NCBI GenBank assembly: GCA_001769805.1 | Contig: MEPO01000030.1 | Span: 1-64,000 of the forward strand | Length of the DNA: 64,000 nucleotides | Direction of reading: 5' to 3' | From: Bdellovibrionales bacterium GWA1_52_35 | GTDB taxonomy: Bacteria > Bdellovibrionota > UBA1018 | Shown here: positions 61,031 to 64,000 of the stretch, piece by piece | Layout of the letters: each line of letters starts with the position of its first letter | How positions within the stretch are numbered: position 1 is the first letter of the stretch | Translations under genes and position numbers: made by a program | Notes under the pieces: model-generated | Database searches by the model: none | Seen by the model: only the letters and a program-made list of their open reading frames with translations | Told to the model about the DNA's origin: nothing

Positions 61031-61208
61031 ATTCGTCGGCATCGCCCTTGCCCTCGTGATTGGGACCACGATCAGACATCCCCTGACCTATCGACAGGAG
61101 TTGTTGAAACTCCGAGTCCAGATCATGAAGGAAGTCCGCGCGCCGTGGGGGTGCCCGTCGTTCACAAAGGGTGCCTGCGATAATTTCGATCCAAAGCGGT
61201 ATCACTGA
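61011..61208 (+). CDS. Small putative membrane protein
   Basis: This 65-residue frame begins MESLMDKFVGIALALVIGTT, giving one hydrophobic segment (about residues 7-19), followed by a basic helix (YRQELLKLRVQIMKEVRA) and two Cys. It overlaps the HTH gene by 20 bases. A real small gene of a phage-like or plasmid-like type is possible. No family recognised. Confidence 0.45.
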   Translation: MESLMDKFVGIALALVIGTTIRHPLTYRQELLKLRVQIMKEVRAPWGCPSFTKGACDNFDPKRYH

Positions 61209-61618
61209 GATTTCCGGTATTCGCGCGTCTTGTTGGAGAAGAGGATTTCCGGATTCCTAGTGTCAAATGACCATTATGAAGGACGTCTAAACATATTTAT
61301 CAGAACGTTTATACGAGCTTAGAGAACATTTTGTCGTATAAAAAGCGCCGGTTCTCGCGTTAAAAACGCTGTTTTTGAAAAAGAAGGTTCGTCTTTCGAT
61401 TCGACGAACGATCGAGATCGCACAGACTTTCAAGGACAGAGCCGACATTTTTCCGAGAACTGCCGCCGTCATAATAGTTCGTGTTCATGACATCAGGGGG
61501 AAAGAACACCTCGAAATAATACCTGCAAATTTATTTAGGAGTGCGCGACAACCATAGCTTTATAAGGTAGCCATGGTCGTATCGCCACTACACCCCTTAT
61601 GCCCGCGTGGCTATTCGG
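61209..61618. other. AT-rich intergenic region with two perfect inverted repeats
   Basis: This 410-base stretch has no gene I can support. TTTATACGA (61308-61316) and TCGTATAAA (61334-61342) form a perfect 9-bp inverted repeat with a 17-base spacer, suited to an operator for a dimeric regulator. GTTCGTC (61387-61393) and GACGAAC (61403-61409) form a perfect 7-bp stem with a 9-base loop. Neither has a T tract after it, so they do not look like terminators. The region lies downstream of the small membrane ORF and of the convergent protease gene. Confidence 0.5.
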
Positions 61619-63274
61619 TCACGGACAATACCGCTGGGGTTCGATATATTGTTGAAAAAAATCGTTTGGATCCATTAATCTTGAGTTCTCACATTCCAAA
61701 AGAGTATCCCGTCTGTCGGCTGCCCCCTGGATTACAAGATGTGGACGACCTCGGGTTTCCCAGTGAAACGGGTCGAGCCTGTCTTCAAATCGAGACAGGT
61801 CGGTTGCATACAGCCCGCGAAGATCAATTGTATACAATGCATGGGAGATAGGTCCCTTGATTTGTACAATTGGAATGAAATCCGGAGCGCCATTCACTCG
61901 GCCTTTGGAATCAATCTTTAGCTTCAGTTTCTCGGTGGTTGAACCAAAGAATCTTCTGAAAAAGCCGGAAACCGGAACTGTTATGGTAACTGTAATTAAA
62001 TCACCATCCGTCTTACCTGAGTCGATCCTGCATGGAGATCTTCCTAATAGGTCAGCTGATCGGGTACGATTCCTGATGAGTGTGCCGATCAATTTCGCAT
62101 CAGTAATGGGTTCGATTGCCGCTTCCTTGTTGCGCTCCTTCAAGTAAATCAAATTGGAGAGATTTGCATCGTAAATTTCGGATCCCACTTTGAAAGCAAT
62201 GGCCGATTTGCCTTTCCATTGCATGCCAGGCTTGAGTTGGAGTTCTTCATAAATCCCAGTGGGTCCAACGCTGCTACAACCATTGCCGCCACCACCGTCG
62301 GTTCCTCCTCCGCCTCCTCCATCTGTTCCTCCGCCTCCACCCACTGGCACAACTGAAGCTTTAAATTTGGAGGATTGTGCAATTTTCTCCGCAGCAAGAA
62401 GTGGATTCACTTCCAATGTGCCGTCGCCGAGGTTGCGGTACATAAGGCATTTACGGATTCTCCATCGAGTCGCATCAGTTGTCTTTCTTTGCCCGGACTG
62501 AAACTTCCCGACCAATGCGGCGATGCGCGCTGGGCCGGCGAGATAAGAGTGCGGAAAGTAACGTAAATAGTTCTTAGCTATACAACTAAGATGGAAAGAA
62601 GGCCCTGTCGCAGATCCTGGGCGAATCTCAAATACCGGTGCCCCGCTCATACCGGCTGAAAGATAAGTATCGGTCAAACAGTCCTTGCCTGCTTGGTCGA
62701 AAGTCAGTCCTCCCAGAAATTTTCGCATTTCTGGCAGGCCGCCAGAAAGCAGCTTTTTGTCTTTCCAGTCTTCGGGGATATCTTCTCGCTTGATCCACGA
62801 AGGCACCGGCATCACGATCGAATCGCCGAGTCTTAATACTCGATTTTCCAGTGGGATGATCAGGCCTTCGGGTGTTGCATCGAACGTCTGGGTCGTCGGA
62901 TTCCATCGCGCCGCAGGTCTGACTGCTAGCTTGGGAAGCTTGATAAGCTCGATATCTGAAAGATTGTCCGCAAGCCGTTCTGCCTTTTCCAGGTCGATTT
63001 CCTGGCCCGCGATCCGAGCCCGGGTGTGTTCACCTTGGCTGATATGGGACGCAGTCAAAAGAAACAGATCCTCGTTGATCTGGACCACCGTTCCGGCTCC
63101 AAATTTGGATACGGGTCTCAGAGTGTGATCTTCTGTGAACTCCGAGGTAATCTGTGCAAGCCACGGCGCGTCCGTTGGGGAATAGGCCGGCTTTAACCAG
63201 TTGCCCCCTTTTGTCCAGCCGACGGTTGCGCCGAACAACATCACAACAAAAAAAAGCAATCGCACGCGCCTCAC
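61619..63274 (-). CDS. Exported trypsin-like serine protease with Gly-rich linker
   Basis: The 551-residue product has a signal peptide (RLLFFVVMLFGATVGW) and a chymotrypsin-fold catalytic triad: TASH at H77, DIELIKL at D107 and SAGMSGAPVF at S210. A Gly/Asp-rich linker (repeated GGGGTDG) near residues 310-335 connects to a C-terminal domain of about 210 residues (VGSEIYDANLSNLIYLKERN, PVSGFFRRFFG) with no recognised family. The protein should be periplasmic or secreted. Its start overlaps the upstream TPR/winged-helix gene by 4 bases, so the two are translated together. The tail ends near 61619 in front of a repeat-rich region. Confidence 0.88.
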   Translation of the reverse strand: MRRVRLLFFVVMLFGATVGWTKGGNWLKPAYSPTDAPWLAQITSEFTEDHTLRPVSKFGAGTVVQINEDLFLLTASHISQGEHTRARIAGQEIDLEKAERLADNLSDIELIKLPKLAVRPAARWNPTTQTFDATPEGLIIPLENRVLRLGDSIVMPVPSWIKREDIPEDWKDKKLLSGGLPEMRKFLGGLTFDQAGKDCLTDTYLSAGMSGAPVFEIRPGSATGPSFHLSCIAKNYLRYFPHSYLAGPARIAALVGKFQSGQRKTTDATRWRIRKCLMYRNLGDGTLEVNPLLAAEKIAQSSKFKASVVPVGGGGGTDGGGGGGTDGGGGNGCSSVGPTGIYEELQLKPGMQWKGKSAIAFKVGSEIYDANLSNLIYLKERNKEAAIEPITDAKLIGTLIRNRTRSADLLGRSPCRIDSGKTDGDLITVTITVPVSGFFRRFFGSTTEKLKLKIDSKGRVNGAPDFIPIVQIKGPISHALYTIDLRGLYATDLSRFEDRLDPFHWETRGRPHLVIQGAADRRDTLLECENSRLMDPNDFFQQYIEPQRYCP

Positions 63275-64000
63275 GCTCGCCTCCGTGACCGGGATTTGAC
63301 GTCGGACTTTATAGCTACATCGACTAGTCGATATAGACCGTCTTCAAAGACAATCAAGCTCGGATGTTTTGCTCGCAACCGGCTCAGCAGTGTTTTAAAT
63401 CGTGTTTCGCGGGCCACCGGATCGATTCGACAGCCATACAAGGCCTCCATGAGTGCGAACTTGTCCTGAGGCCCCGAATTTAACGCTGCGATTAATTGGT
63501 TTTCGAGATCCCCCAACAATGGCAATCCTTTCGAAATCTTCCGACGTGAGCGATCGCGCCAAGTTGGCGTCAAAGCGCCTGATTCCGGAGATGCGCCATT
63601 CTTTAGGATTTGTTGCGCAGCCCTGACTTCTGGAAACGTCGTTAAATCACATTGACTCAGAACCTCTCCCGCTTCACGCGAGCGGCCCAGCTCTATGAGC
63701 AAGTGTGCCTGATGAACAAGCGCCATTTCATAATGGAGCGTTCCAAGGTCCTTCTTAAGATAGCCTACGGCCCGGCGACTAAACTTAAGTGCGACACCAT
63801 AGGCCCCGATTCGTTGGTATTCGCGAGAAATATTATTGAGTACAGTTCCGGCTATTCCGAACTCGCGGAGTTTTCTGGCCTGGCGATAGATCAGATTGTA
63901 TTGTGTGATCAGTCGCTTGGAATCCATGTCAATACATGAAAATGCTGCCAATTCGTTTGATCTTGCTTTGAGGGCTTTTCGTAGGGCTCCCATTTGGGTC
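63271..64000 (-). CDS. TPR plus winged-helix protein, 5' end probably outside window
   Basis: The visible 240 residues hold TPR-like helices (about 30-120: GIAGTVLNNISREYQRIGAY, LGTLHYEMALVHQAHLLIE) and a C-terminal winged helix (about 165-230: LENQLIAALNSGPQDKFALM, TLLSRLRAKHPSLIVFEDGLYRL). A Met lies at 63993, but no in-frame stop is seen in the 7 bases before the edge, and the first residues already look like a middle part, so the gene is probably longer. The arrangement resembles BTAD/SARP-like or other TPR-wHTH regulators. The 4-base overlap with the serine protease gene suggests that it regulates or senses the protease. Confidence 0.65.
   Translation of the reverse strand, partial: TQMGALRKALKARSNELAAFSCIDMDSKRLITQYNLIYRQARKLREFGIAGTVLNNISREYQRIGAYGVALKFSRRAVGYLKKDLGTLHYEMALVHQAHLLIELGRSREAGEVLSQCDLTTFPEVRAAQQILKNGASPESGALTPTWRDRSRRKISKGLPLLGDLENQLIAALNSGPQDKFALMEALYGCRIDPVARETRFKTLLSRLRAKHPSLIVFEDGLYRLVDVAIKSDVKSRSRRRA

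Overview
The window looks like chromosomal DNA of a Gram-negative bacterium with a large exported-protein repertoire. Lipoprotein signal peptides, an undecaprenyl-diphosphatase, a NamZ-type muramidase, an HD-GYP protein, RCC1-type and Ig-type repeat lipoproteins, and a fragment resembling the TIGR02147/DUF4423 family together suggest a Bdellovibrionota-like or neighbouring deltaproteobacterial lineage. No rRNA or other decisive marker is present, so this placement is an inference from gene families.

Layout. 1-7036: the start of a giant Ig-repeat lipoprotein (runs off the left edge) divergent from a secreted Cys-rich/Pro-rich repeat protein. 7171-9424: an adenosine deaminase and an IS1-like transposase broken by a 55-bp tandem duplication. 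9530-13687: SWIM/SNF2 and PIF1-like helicases. 13812-26969: mostly housekeeping (NamZ, PHP phosphoesterase, UppP, GlnRS, OPT transporter, HD-GYP, Fic, GltX, Dyp peroxidase, a Vps62-like exported protein, a CDP-alcohol phosphatidyltransferase). 27001-30150: an RCC1 lipoprotein made of exact 150-bp units. 30163-31615: a small accessory patch (TIGR02147 fragment, beheaded GNAT gene, RibD-type reductase) beside tRNA-Gln(CUG). 31704-32561: a c-type cytochrome. 32805-39193: the translation operon rimP-nusA-infB-rbfA-truB. 39138-46113: HflX with a retropepsin-like exported protein, an IMPase, a membrane coiled-coil protein overlapping a HEAT-repeat protein, and an Hsp70-like ATPase. 46179-50066: an EEP-family exported hydrolase and an RNA-repair cluster (rtcB-archease, divergent thpR). 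50076-55084: exported proteins, including a papain-like protease coupled to a DUF333 protein and an 898-residue lipoprotein with a kinase-like C-terminus. 55205-60317: a complete six-gene Ech-type membrane-bound [NiFe] hydrogenase in canonical echABCDEF order. 60318-61618: a low-density region with a small HTH gene, a small membrane ORF and several perfect inverted repeats. 61619-64000: a secreted trypsin-like protease coupled to a TPR/winged-helix protein that probably runs off the right edge.

Gene cooperation. The Ech genes form one translationally coupled operon expected to couple ferredoxin, H2 and an ion gradient; the maturation genes are not in the window. RtcB, archease and the 2'-5' ligase family protein form an RNA-repair neighbourhood. 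Several exported proteins are coupled pairwise by ATGA overlaps. The strongest candidates for something undescribed are the kinase-like lipoprotein (51859-54555), the protease/TPR-wHTH pair at the right edge, and the repeat-built surface proteins, whose DNA repeats look recently expanded or recombined.
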